Shown: in pieces, positions 1-7,801 of the stretch
Numbering within the stretch: the stretch's first letter is position 1
Layout of the letters: the number at the start of each line of letters is the position of its first letter
From: Oligoflexia bacterium
GTDB lineage: Bacteria; Bdellovibrionota; Bacteriovoracia; Bacteriovoracales; Bacteriovoracaceae
NCBI GenBank assembly: GCA_015232355.1
Contig: JADFZW010000021.1
Location: 1-64,000, forward strand
Length of the DNA: 64,000 bases
Direction of reading: 5' to 3'
Notes under the pieces: model-generated
What the model was told of the DNA's origin: nothing
What the model saw: the letters and a program-made list of their open reading frames with translations, nothing else
Database searches by the model: none
Made by a program: the position numbers and the translations under genes

Positions 1-263
1 TAGCACATAGATTGCGATAGGTGTTCCTTAGTGGGTGCCAATATAAAGAAGTGGATATGGTTTTTTGTGATATGATATTGAAAAATATTAACATAATATC
101 TCTTTTCCACTTCAGAGATTAGCGTTTTTATTTGAGCAAGAGAACTCTTTTCTTGTAAAGAAATGTTGATTAATGTTTTAACAATTACATGTAAAGGTTT
201 GTGTTTAACAAACTTTCGTATAGTGTGGGCAAGTTTATTTTGTTTTATTTTTTTCTTCTTCAT
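1..263 (-). CDS. IS200-like / REP-associated tyrosine transposase (Y1_Tnp), 3' part outside window
   Basis: The minus strand is open from an ATG at 263 to the window edge, 87 codons with no stop. The N-terminus is Lys-rich, followed by a KHKPLHVIV segment, a helix (about residues 40-55) and a beta strand leading into KNHIHFF, where H69-I-H71 forms the HUH metal-binding motif of Y1 transposases. The order (basic start, KH.xHV strand, helix, HUH, then LSQSM helix) is that of the IS200-like/RAYT family, which nicks single-stranded DNA with a tyrosine in a later helix. That catalytic tyrosine lies beyond the edge, so activity cannot be judged. There is no clear ribosome-binding site before the ATG. 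RAYTs are usually domesticated single-copy genes linked to REP palindromes; none was seen next to it here. Family assignment is by motif and spacing only. Confidence 0.72.
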   Translation of the reverse strand, partial: MKKKKIKQNKLAHTIRKFVKHKPLHVIVKTLINISLQEKSSLAQIKTLISEVEKRYYVNIFQYHITKNHIHFFILAPTKEHLSQSMC

Positions 264-313
264 AGATAACTAAATTTATCAGTTAATATGATTAAAAGTA
301 TACATCTTTCATT

Positions 314-760
314 CTAAAAAAAATGAATTTCGCTCTGAAACTGTCCTTTAATCTCTCTAGTAGAATGAACTGCTGTAACCGATTTGAAATCCATCCATAC
401 TATCTCATCATCTAGCTCATTAAAAATATTTTTTGAAAATGAATAATAACTTCTTTTTTCATTTCTCCCATGACCTTTCTCTTCTGTATGATATTGATCA
501 TAAGGTATGCTTGTATGATTACGTTCTAAAAAATCATGAAATATTCTATCAACTTTATCATGTAATATTTTTTTGTTCCCTTTAAGGGCCAAAACATAGT
601 CTCCATCTTTTTTTCTAATTTTTTCTGCAAATTCAGATTGGCATCCTATTGCATCTATACTTACAATGCATCCTTTTAATTCCAAATATGACAACAACTC
701 ACTAATTGAAGTGATCTCATTTGTTTTTGTTCCTGTAGCATTTTGAGCCAATACTACATC
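314..760 (-). pseudogene. ISAs1-family transposase remnant (truncated at both ends)
   Basis: An open frame of about 148 codons carries the core of an ISAs1-type (IS4-superfamily-like) DDE transposase: a KTNEITSI stretch, then KGCIVSIDAIGCQ with the second catalytic Asp, KKDGDYVLALKGN, and near the end STREIKGQ. The frame begins after a stop at 761-763 without the N-terminal third and its first DDE aspartate. It stops just after SEIHFF, before the C-terminal HWxIEN helix that carries the catalytic Glu. There is no ATG or ribosome-binding site; the first start-like codon is TTG at 751. It is therefore a dead fragment. No terminal inverted repeats or target duplication are visible. It lies 50 bp from the partial RAYT-type gene, so this corner of the chromosome has collected mobile DNA. 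Confidence 0.8.
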
Positions 761-783
761 TTACAAAATTTAACATATAACTT

Positions 784-1578
784 TTACCTTAAATTCCATT
801 TAATACTTGCGTAGGTAAGTATCTTATTATCTGCTCTTCTTTTGATATTATGGATTGTGATCGGATTATCATTATCATTATCGTTATCACTTTTAGTGAG
901 TTCGATTACAGTAGAAATGTTGTCATTATATTTTGCCTCTACCGCGTAGGTTATTTTCATACTCACCATTTGATGTTTTTGCAAAAACTCTGGAGGAAGT
1001 GGATCTAAAATCCAACGTAAATAAGAAAGGTTGTTTGCATGTAAATTTCCATCTATGTCACTAACATTTACGGTAAAGTCTTTCTTAAAAGTAGTTCTAT
1101 TATCTCCCTCCCCATCAATGATCGGAATACGAGACATAAATTCAGATGAATCAAAAACAATTGGCGGAATTGGATCGATGTAGCTATTTTTAATTTCATC
1201 TATTAATGGTAGCGGAACTCGTTTATTAATATCAAACAAAATCCAATCTGCACGGGCGACTGCCAATCGTGTATTGTTGTTATCATCAAACAATTCATAA
1301 TCACGATAAGCAATAATATCTTTTATTCCACTTCGCCATGTTTTAACAGTGTAGTAATTGCTAAAACGATCAGTAGTGGTAGGCATTGGTGCTTCAAATC
1401 TTATTATAAATTTTCCTAGAACCCAGCTAATTCCTCTTGGGTTTAGTTGTTCTGGAGCATAACCTAATTGAAAGGAATGATATCCGGCGGTTTCATTAAG
1501 AATACGGTTAATACCTAGAATATGTAATCTGCCACTAAAATCAAAATCGGGATATGATAATTGAAATTTCATTTCCAT
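784..1578 (-). CDS. Acyl-ACP thioesterase (FatA/FatB-like family)
   Basis: This 264-residue protein has the double hot-dog layout of bacterial acyl-ACP thioesterases, which release free fatty acids from acyl carrier protein in the cytoplasm. The first half (residues 1-130) includes a FDFSGRLHILGINRILNETAG-type helix. The second half has the catalytic signature D176-G-N178-L-H180-A-N-N followed by LSYLRWILDPLP, matching the family's DxNxHxNN..Y..W pattern. A low-complexity SDNDNDNDN loop at about residues 230-238 is produced by a hexanucleotide tandem repeat and is not a family feature. The gene is the last of a probable tig/ABC-F/thioesterase operon, 17 bp downstream of the ABC-F gene. A role in lipid turnover or acyl-pool adjustment is inferred; chain-length specificity cannot be read. 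Confidence 0.85.
   Translation of the reverse strand: MEMKFQLSYPDFDFSGRLHILGINRILNETAGYHSFQLGYAPEQLNPRGISWVLGKFIIRFEAPMPTTTDRFSNYYTVKTWRSGIKDIIAYRDYELFDDNNNTRLAVARADWILFDINKRVPLPLIDEIKNSYIDPIPPIVFDSSEFMSRIPIIDGEGDNRTTFKKDFTVNVSDIDGNLHANNLSYLRWILDPLPPEFLQKHQMVSMKITYAVEAKYNDNISTVIELTKSDNDNDNDNPITIHNIKRRADNKILTYASIKWNLR
865..888. repeat. Hexanucleotide tandem repeat (ATTATC x4) inside the thioesterase gene
   Basis: Four head-to-tail copies, the last with one substitution. The 6-bp unit keeps the frame and encodes alternating Asp-Asn near the C-terminus of the thioesterase. Confidence 0.9.
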
Positions 1579-1595
1579 AAAAATACCTTAATACC

Positions 1596-3470
1596 TTAAC
1601 CCTTTAAACGTTTCTCTAAATCAGAGAATAGTTTTTCAAACTTAATTTCCTCCTCTCCATAAAGAGAAACACTTTCATCAAATTCAATATATAAATCTGC
1701 TAATTCTTTTTCAATTTCTCCTAAGCGCTTTGCAATTTTAGACATCTCTTGGGATACAGAGAGAAGCTTAGCAGTTAATTCCTCTTTCTCGCTCTCCAAT
1801 GTAATAATTATATTTTCAAAGTGATCCATCTTTTCTTTTAAGGGAGTGAGTATCTTCGCCCTATCTGCGATAAGATTTCGTTTGAGAATTTTATATTCCT
1901 TTATGGAAAGTAATTGAAGTGGTTGAGAAAAATATTCTTTCTCACCTTCGTTACCACCTTCATTCTCCTCAAGTTCTTCCTCGTCAAAACCACCTTTACT
2001 TAAAAATTCTTCATATGTGCCATCAAATAATTCAATTTTATCTCTTTGAAAGATAATAAACTTATTAGGAATAGTTTTCAGTAACATCTCATTATGAGTG
2101 ACGATGATTACTGCCCCCTCAAACTCATTCAAACTCTCAATTAAAGCATTGGTTGATTCCAAATCTAAATGGTTGGTAGGTTCATCTAGTAAAAGCAAAT
2201 TTGAAGGAGTGGCCAAAATTTTTCCAAATAATACTCTGGATTTTTCACCACCAGATAAAATTTTAACTTTTTTCTTTGAATCATCTCCAGAAAACATCAT
2301 GGTTCCACAAATTCCTCGTACTCTAGAATATGGAAGATCTGGATTGGTACTTTTTATTTCGTCTTCTACTGAATTTTCTGGGTGCAAAGTATCTCTGTTG
2401 GTTTGTTCAAAGTAGGCAACTTTCACATTGGGAGCAAACTCAACAGTACCACTTTTGGCCAAAAGTTTTTGCGCTAACAAATTAAGTAGCGTGGTTTTTC
2501 CTTTACCATTTTTTCCGATGATCGCTAGGCGATCAAGATTACTAAGGGTGAAACTTAAATTCTTTATTATTAAGGGGAGAGAATCATCATAGGTAAATGA
2601 CAAATTTTTGGCCGCCAAAGGCCACTTACTATTAAATGGAGAAAATGAAAAAGAAAAATCTAAATCGGAGACTCTATCTAACTTATCTTTCAACTCCAAT
2701 TTTGCAAGCATTTTCACTCTTGATTGAACAAGCGAACCTTGTCTGGCCTTTGCTCGAAATTTATCTACAAAGTTTTGAATCTCTTTAACTCTTTTTTCTT
2801 CGTTCAAGCGGGTCTTTTCGTAGATCTCTTCATCTTGAGCAATCCTTTGAAAGTAATCGCAAGTGACTCCTTTTATCTTTCTTACTCCTTTACGATGAAT
2901 TCCTAGAATGTGAGTCACCACTGAATCCATAAATTCTCGGTCGTGAGTGATGAGCATGAGCTCTCCGGCCCAACTACGTAAAAATTTAGCAAGCCATCGC
3001 AAAGACAAAATATCAAGATAATTTGTTGGCTCATCAAGAAGTAGCATCTGAGCATCGGAGACTAGCACCTTGGCCAAGTTGAGACGTACTTGGTATCCAC
3101 CAGATAACTCTTGGGGTTTTTTAAGTAAATCATCTTTACTAAATCCGAGGCCTAGTAGTACCTTTTCAACAAGGTATCTTGCATCTCTTTCAGATTCCGG
3201 AAGTCCTAAGACTCCTTCGTCTACTACGCTCGCACTATGTTCTGAAAATTTTAAATTTTGACTTAAGTATCCAACTCGATAATTTTTAGGGAAAACAATT
3301 TTTCCTTTATCTGCGGATTCCTCACCAATGATAAGTCGAAAAAGAGTGGTTTTACCATGACCATTTCGTCCAACCACTCCCACCCGTTCGCCGCTACTAA
3401 TTGCAAAATTTACCTCCGAAAAGATAGAATTTTCACCGTATGATTTTTCCAGATCAAATATTTGCAACAT
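1596..3470 (-). CDS. ABC-F family ATPase (YheS/Uup-like), duplicated ATP-binding cassette
   Basis: A 624-residue soluble protein with two ABC cassettes and no membrane segment, the ABC-F arrangement. Cassette 1 has Walker A GRNGHGKTT (34-42), signature LSGGYQ (122-127) and Walker B LLLDEPTNYLD (143-153). A charged linker of about 80 residues follows, then cassette 2 with GKNGKGKTT, LSGGEKSR and LLLDEPTNHLD. The C-terminal 110 residues are acidic and then coiled-coil, as in YheS and Uup. Proteins of this family bind the ribosomal E site and relieve translation stalls or assist assembly; which subtype this is cannot be told. The gene begins 6 bp after the tig stop, so it is probably co-transcribed with it, which fits a ribosome-associated role. 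Both cassettes look catalytically intact. Confidence 0.93.
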   Translation of the reverse strand: MLQIFDLEKSYGENSIFSEVNFAISSGERVGVVGRNGHGKTTLFRLIIGEESADKGKIVFPKNYRVGYLSQNLKFSEHSASVVDEGVLGLPESERDARYLVEKVLLGLGFSKDDLLKKPQELSGGYQVRLNLAKVLVSDAQMLLLDEPTNYLDILSLRWLAKFLRSWAGELMLITHDREFMDSVVTHILGIHRKGVRKIKGVTCDYFQRIAQDEEIYEKTRLNEEKRVKEIQNFVDKFRAKARQGSLVQSRVKMLAKLELKDKLDRVSDLDFSFSFSPFNSKWPLAAKNLSFTYDDSLPLIIKNLSFTLSNLDRLAIIGKNGKGKTTLLNLLAQKLLAKSGTVEFAPNVKVAYFEQTNRDTLHPENSVEDEIKSTNPDLPYSRVRGICGTMMFSGDDSKKKVKILSGGEKSRVLFGKILATPSNLLLLDEPTNHLDLESTNALIESLNEFEGAVIIVTHNEMLLKTIPNKFIIFQRDKIELFDGTYEEFLSKGGFDEEELEENEGGNEGEKEYFSQPLQLLSIKEYKILKRNLIADRAKILTPLKEKMDHFENIIITLESEKEELTAKLLSVSQEMSKIAKRLGEIEKELADLYIEFDESVSLYGEEEIKFEKLFSDLEKRLKG

Positions 3471-3476
3471 TTAATA

Positions 3477-4811
3477 TCAATTCAAGCGAACCATCTCTGA
3501 CAAGCGCTTAAGAGTCTTTTCCTCTCTAATGGTATAGATAAGATTTAATTTTTGTTTTGAATTTTTGTGATCATTATAAAACTTTCTGATTTCCTCTACA
3601 CTACTTCTATATTCATGAGACATCTCTTCGTAACGTTTATCAAGATCACTATTGGTAACATCTATTTCATATTCATCAGCAAACTTATTAAGGATAAAAT
3701 CAATTCTTACTTGAAACTCTGAACGCTTCTTTATATCCTCATCCCACTTTTCAAAATACTCTTTTACTTGAGTTTCATTCATGCGCTGTTGTTTTAAATT
3801 CGCATCTATATTTTTTCTTGTTGCTTCTTCTTGTGCTTGAATAATACTTTGAGGAAGATCAATTGGAATACTCTCTACTAATTTTTCCATAATCTCTTGA
3901 TACAATTTCTTTTTTACTTCGTTTTCTTTATATTTTCGTACTCCCTCTCTTGATTTGTTCTCAAAATCCTCAATAGATTGGTAGCCCATTTCGCTCACGA
4001 ATGCATCATCAAACTCTGGTTTCTTTAATTCTTTAATCTCAATTAAAAGAACTTCAAAGCGAACTCTCTTACCAACAAAATCTTTTTGATAAAACTTATC
4101 TGGAATTGTAGTAATGATTTCTTTCTTCTCACCCTTTTTCATTCCAATCATTTGATCTTCAACATCAGCAATAAAAAGTCCAGTTCCTATCTCTAAAACT
4201 CTATCTTTAAAATTTAACTTCTCAATCTCTTGGCCAAAGCTTTCGTTTCCACTTTCGCCATTTGCTTCTTCAGCATCGAAAGCTTTAAAATCAGCAATAG
4301 CATAATTTCCATTTATAAGTGCTAGATCATCTGAACCTTCAATTACAACCAGTTCAGAGCGATAGCTTCTCATTTGTTCTTTTATATTATTAATATCTTC
4401 ATCACTTACTTCAACTCTCTCTTCAACAAATGTTAGAGTATTAGGATCAATTAATTTAAACTCTGGAACAAAATCAACTACCACATCGAAAGTTGCTTCG
4501 CCCTTTCCATCTTTGCTATCATATTTTACATTTGAAAATACGGGATTTCCGATTACATTAGTTTTTGTTTCATCAATTGCTTTATAAAATTGATTGCTCA
4601 AGTATTCACGCATAATCTCATCTTCTAATTGAGGTTTATAGAATTGCTCAATTACAGACATCGGAACTTTTCCTTTGCGGTATCCTTTGAAATCAGCTTT
4701 TTTTTGTTTTTCAATCAGCTTATCTTTTAGAGGTGTAGATAAATCTATCTCTGTAAGATTGAATATAAACTTCTTGCTGCATTTGCCAACGTCTTCTGTA
4801 GTGTATGACAT
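3477..4811 (-). CDS. tig: Trigger factor (ribosome-associated chaperone)
   Basis: The 444-residue product matches trigger factor in length and domain order. The N-terminal ribosome-binding domain has the signature loop FKGYRKGKVP at residues 41-50 (family GFRxGKxP). The FKBP-type prolyl isomerase domain follows at roughly 165-250, and then the long helical C-terminal arms rich in Glu and Lys. It binds ribosomal protein L23 at the exit tunnel and shields nascent chains. The ATG at 4811 is preceded by AAAGGGACGG as ribosome-binding site, which fixes the start. A short NGESGNES loop in the isomerase domain may be an insertion. First gene of a leftward operon with the ABC-F ATPase and thioesterase. 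Its promoter must lie in the 280-bp region shared with the divergent hydrogenase operon, which carries an unusual palindrome. Confidence 0.95.
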   Translation of the reverse strand: MSYTTEDVGKCSKKFIFNLTEIDLSTPLKDKLIEKQKKADFKGYRKGKVPMSVIEQFYKPQLEDEIMREYLSNQFYKAIDETKTNVIGNPVFSNVKYDSKDGKGEATFDVVVDFVPEFKLIDPNTLTFVEERVEVSDEDINNIKEQMRSYRSELVVIEGSDDLALINGNYAIADFKAFDAEEANGESGNESFGQEIEKLNFKDRVLEIGTGLFIADVEDQMIGMKKGEKKEIITTIPDKFYQKDFVGKRVRFEVLLIEIKELKKPEFDDAFVSEMGYQSIEDFENKSREGVRKYKENEVKKKLYQEIMEKLVESIPIDLPQSIIQAQEEATRKNIDANLKQQRMNETQVKEYFEKWDEDIKKRSEFQVRIDFILNKFADEYEIDVTNSDLDKRYEEMSHEYRSSVEEIRKFYNDHKNSKQKLNLIYTIREEKTLKRLSEMVRLN

Positions 4812-4876
4812 GTTAACCGTCCCTTTTAAGTGTAATAATATCGGAATGTATATTTTTTTATTCTGAATAAATTAAG

Positions 4877-4895
4877 AATATATTCGGAATATATT
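4877..4895. promoter_or_regulatory. Perfect 9+1+9 palindrome, possible operator
   Basis: AATATATTC, one G, then GAATATATT form a perfect inverted repeat. Its core TCGGAA recurs at 4841-4846 and 4904-4909. A 14-bp match to the right arm (TTCGGAATATATTT) recurs at 13021-13034 upstream of the TatD-type gene. The bound regulator is unknown; the site lies between divergent promoters, where a transcription factor site is expected. Confidence 0.45.
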
Positions 4896-5016
4896 TAGTA
4901 GTATCGGAACATTGATATTAGTCATCTATTGCCTATAATGAGTTAAAAAGTCAACAATTGCTAAAAAAAAATCATTTTTAAATAATTTTTTTTGAAAACA
5001 AAATATTAATCAATTT

Positions 5017-5044
5017 TTTACATATGGATAAATGCGAATATAAT
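5017..5044 (+). promoter_or_regulatory. Predicted sigma-70-type promoter of the hydrogenase operon
   Basis: TTTACA at 5017-5022, a 16-bp spacer and a consensus TATAAT at 5039-5044. The hydB start is 48 bp downstream of the -10 box. The call rests on sequence match only; such pairs are easy to find in AT-rich DNA, but a perfect TATAAT at this position is suggestive. Confidence 0.5.
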
Positions 5045-5091
5045 GGTTATAGTTTAGTTTGAACTTGTAACTTGAACATGTGGAGAAATGT

Positions 5092-6123
5092 ATGAACCTT
5101 TACTTTATCAAATCACAGGACTTCAACGACTTTGTAAAAAGTTTAGTTGGATCCAAAAAAGTGATTGGCCCAAAGGCCAAGAAGCACAAGTTTGTCTTTG
5201 ATAGAATTGAGCTTCCGGAAGATCTTCGTTTAGACTATGATACGACTATTCTTCCACCCAAGAAAGAATTCTTCCCTACCACCCAAAAACTGGTTGAGTT
5301 TAAAGGCAATCACTACAATGGTTGCATCAATCCAGAAGAGAAAATTCTATTTGGTGTGCACTTCTATGATGTAAAAGCAATTGATATGACCGATCATCTC
5401 TTTAGAGAGAAAAATGAGGATTGGAACTATCTTGCTAATCGTGAAGCAACTACAATTGTTGCCTCAAATGTGCAAACAGTTTCTAATCGCGCATTCTACG
5501 GCTCAGTTGGAACTGAAGTGAAACCAAAAGGACATGATGCCTATTTAACAAAATTAAAAGATGGTTACCTCTATGAAGCAATCACAAACAAAGGTGAAGC
5601 TCTAGTTAAATTTGGTAAATTTGACAAGGGAACTGACTCTCATAGAAAAGAAGCAGAGGAAATCAACAATGCTGTACTAAAGAAGTGTCCAGAGTCATTA
5701 AAGTATGGAACAAAAGAAATTGCAGACAAAGTAAGAAAATCATTCGACAAAAAAGAAGTTTGGGAAAATGCAGCTCATGATTGTTTTTCTTGCGGCTCAT
5801 GCAATGTCGTATGTCCAACATGTTATTGCTTTGATGTTCAAGATGATTGGAACCTTGATCAAACATCAGGACTACGCTCTCGTTATTGGGATGCATGTTT
5901 AACTGAAGATTTCTCAAAAATTTCTTTAGGAGCAGGCGCTACTGAAAATTTCCGTGAACATAGTGCTGATCGTTTCCGTCATAGAATCATGAGAAAGGCT
6001 ACATATCTGAATGAAAAATTAGGTGGACCTGCTTGTGTTGGATGTGGAAGATGCTCAAGTGCGTGTACAGCGGATATCGCTGACCCAACAAAAGTTATAA
6101 ATAAGATAATGGAGTTACGATAG
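5092..6123 (+). CDS. hydB: NiFe sulfhydrogenase beta subunit, 4Fe-4S dicluster electron-transfer protein
   Basis: About 343 residues. The C-terminal third holds two 4Fe-4S motifs: C231-x2-C234-x2-C237-x3-C241-P and C315-x2-C318-x2-C321-x3-C325. The N-terminal part resembles the HydB/AsrA family (beta subunit of group 3b hydrogenases and subunit A of anaerobic sulfite reductase). It passes electrons between the NiFe heterodimer and the flavin subunit in the cytoplasm. I chose ATG 5092 over the in-frame GTG at 5080 because GGAG at 5082-5085 is well placed only for the ATG. First gene of the operon hydB-hydG-hydD-hydA, the usual group 3b order. Asr-type sulfite reductase is excluded by the hydrogenase subunits that follow. 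Confidence 0.9.
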   Translation: MNLYFIKSQDFNDFVKSLVGSKKVIGPKAKKHKFVFDRIELPEDLRLDYDTTILPPKKEFFPTTQKLVEFKGNHYNGCINPEEKILFGVHFYDVKAIDMTDHLFREKNEDWNYLANREATTIVASNVQTVSNRAFYGSVGTEVKPKGHDAYLTKLKDGYLYEAITNKGEALVKFGKFDKGTDSHRKEAEEINNAVLKKCPESLKYGTKEIADKVRKSFDKKEVWENAAHDCFSCGSCNVVCPTCYCFDVQDDWNLDQTSGLRSRYWDACLTEDFSKISLGAGATENFREHSADRFRHRIMRKATYLNEKLGGPACVGCGRCSSACTADIADPTKVINKIMELR

Positions 6124-6188
6124 TTGTGATCGGTAGAGTAGAATAGTTAATTATTTTTAATAAATTAATAATGTAATGGAGGCATAAT

Positions 6189-7052
6189 ATGTCTTGTGAT
6201 AAATGTGCTTGTTCTGAAAATAAGAACGGCCAAAATTATTCCAATATCTTTTTGCCTAAAGAGGCAAAGATTTTGAGAGCAATTCAGGCCACCCAATCGG
6301 AGAGACATTTCACTCTTCAATTGGCGAATAAAGAAAAAATGAAATTTGAACCAGGCCAGATTTTAGAAGTCTCTCTGTTTGGTTACGGAGAAATTCCAAT
6401 CGGTCTAGCAAGTTCTCCTACTCGTGAAAATACTTTCGACATAGTTATTAGAACTGTGGGAAGAGTTTCAGCAGCAATTAATAAATTAAATGAAGGTGAT
6501 TCAATGTTCATTCGTGGTCCGATGGGACACGGCTTTGATTTACCTCTACTACGTAACCAAAATATTTTGGTTATCGCTGGTGGTATCGGATTATGTCCAA
6601 CCAGAAGTCTCATTCAATACATCATGGACAGAAGAAGTGAATTCAAAAAATTCTCTCTATTCTATGGTGCTAAAGATCCATCTCAACAAATGTTTCATGA
6701 AGATCTAAAAAACTGGAGAGGATCCAGTGATGTTAGTTTCTATGAAACTGTTGATAAAGGTGATGGCAGTTGGAAAGGTAATGTGGGAGTTATCACTACA
6801 TTATTTAATAAAACTCAAATTGAGCCAGACACTAGAGTAATTATTTGTGGTCCACCAATTATGTTTAAATTCGTAATTAAAGAGTTGGATAAGATTGGTG
6901 TAAGTCGTAAAAATATTTACGTTGACCTAGAGAGAAGAATGAAGTGTGGTGTTGGTAAGTGTGGACACTGCCAGATCAACAACAAATATGTTTGTGTTGA
7001 TGGACCAGTTTTTTCTTATGCAGACATTGAAAATTTAGAGGAGGCATTATAA
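6189..7052 (+). CDS. hydG: NiFe sulfhydrogenase gamma subunit, FAD/NAD(P)H oxidoreductase with 2Fe-2S cluster
   Basis: A 287-residue ferredoxin-reductase-like flavoprotein. The FAD-binding barrel includes GLASSPTRE, followed by GPMGHGFDLP. The nucleotide-binding part has IAGGIGLCPTRSLI and, later, CGPPIMFKFV. The C-terminal RRMKCGVGKCGHC..Y.C segment binds a 2Fe-2S cluster (CxxxxCxxCx7C). It exchanges electrons with NAD(P)H for the hydrogenase. The N-terminus has an additional Cys-rich MSCDKCACSE start. A GGAGG ribosome-binding site precedes ATG 6189. A 65-bp gap separates it from hydB, and its TAA overlaps the next ATG by one base, so hydG and hydD are translationally coupled. Confidence 0.92.
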   Translation: MSCDKCACSENKNGQNYSNIFLPKEAKILRAIQATQSERHFTLQLANKEKMKFEPGQILEVSLFGYGEIPIGLASSPTRENTFDIVIRTVGRVSAAINKLNEGDSMFIRGPMGHGFDLPLLRNQNILVIAGGIGLCPTRSLIQYIMDRRSEFKKFSLFYGAKDPSQQMFHEDLKNWRGSSDVSFYETVDKGDGSWKGNVGVITTLFNKTQIEPDTRVIICGPPIMFKFVIKELDKIGVSRKNIYVDLERRMKCGVGKCGHCQINNKYVCVDGPVFSYADIENLEEAL

Positions 7053-7801
7053 TGAGTAAAGCAAAAGTCGCCTTTTTTGATTTCACATCATGTGAAGGAT
7101 GCCAGATTGAGCTCACCAATTATGGTGATGCTGCTTTCTTGGAATTATTAAATCATATTGAAATAGTAGAGTTTAGAGAGGCCATGAGTGAAAAGGCTGC
7201 TCAATATGATATCGCATTTATCGAGGGAAGTTATACTAGAGAAGCAGATCGCAAACGTTTAGAAGATATTCGTAAGCGCGCTGGTGTAGTTATTGCTTAT
7301 GGTGCTTGTGCGGCCACAGGTGGTATCAACGCTCTAAAAAATCATCAAAAAGATTATAGTGAAGCTGTTTATCAAAAAGATTCAAAGATGCCTCATCTAG
7401 CAAGCGAGAAAGCTCTTCCTATTTCAGCGGCCATTAAAGTTGATTACGCTGTTTATGGTTGCCCAATGGATAAGTATGAATTCGTAAGAATCGTATCTCA
7501 CTTACTACATGGTAAAACTCCTGTTATTCCAAACTATCCAGTATGTATGGAATGCAAACGTAACGAAAATGTTTGTCGTTATGAAAGCAATGACCATTGT
7601 ATGGGACAAGTTGCGAGAGCAGGCTGTAATGCTAAATGTCCTGGTGATGGAATTCCATGTGAGGCATGCCGTGGCTTCGTAGATCAACCTAACGAACAAG
7701 CGCTCAAAAAAGTTCTGATGGAAAAGGGCCACTTATCTGAAGAACGCGCTCAAAACAAGTCAAGAATGTTTACGGCCAACTTAAGGAGTGATTCAAAATG
7801 A
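7052..7801 (+). CDS. hydD: NiFe sulfhydrogenase delta (small) subunit
   Basis: The 249-residue small subunit carries iron-sulfur clusters next to the NiFe site. The N-terminal CEGCQIEL motif (C14, C17) supplies proximal-cluster ligands. YGACAATGG and VYGCPMDKYE follow, and then a Cys-rich C-terminal region (CMECKRNENVC, CNAKCPGDGIPCEACRG) for further 4Fe-4S clusters. There is no Tat signal peptide, which fits a cytoplasmic group 3 enzyme and not a membrane uptake hydrogenase. Start and stop are tightly overlapped with neighbours (TAATG with hydG, ATGA with hydA), pointing to stoichiometric synthesis. The length matches the family (about 240-260). Confidence 0.94.
   Translation: MSKAKVAFFDFTSCEGCQIELTNYGDAAFLELLNHIEIVEFREAMSEKAAQYDIAFIEGSYTREADRKRLEDIRKRAGVVIAYGACAATGGINALKNHQKDYSEAVYQKDSKMPHLASEKALPISAAIKVDYAVYGCPMDKYEFVRIVSHLLHGKTPVIPNYPVCMECKRNENVCRYESNDHCMGQVARAGCNAKCPGDGIPCEACRGFVDQPNEQALKKVLMEKGHLSEERAQNKSRMFTANLRSDSK

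Larger units (their letters stand above)
4812..5091. other. Divergent intergenic region between tig and the hydrogenase operon
   Basis: No gene is visible in these 280 very AT-rich bases. They hold a 19-bp palindrome at 4877-4895, three TCGGAA hexamers (4841, 4884, 4904) and a rightward promoter-like pair at 5017-5044, each listed separately. Control of both operons presumably resides here. Confidence 0.7.

Noticed and set aside
5663..5917. 84-residue antisense frame in hydB
   Set aside because: Shadow of the ferredoxin-like coding sequence; no start signals or protein-like composition.
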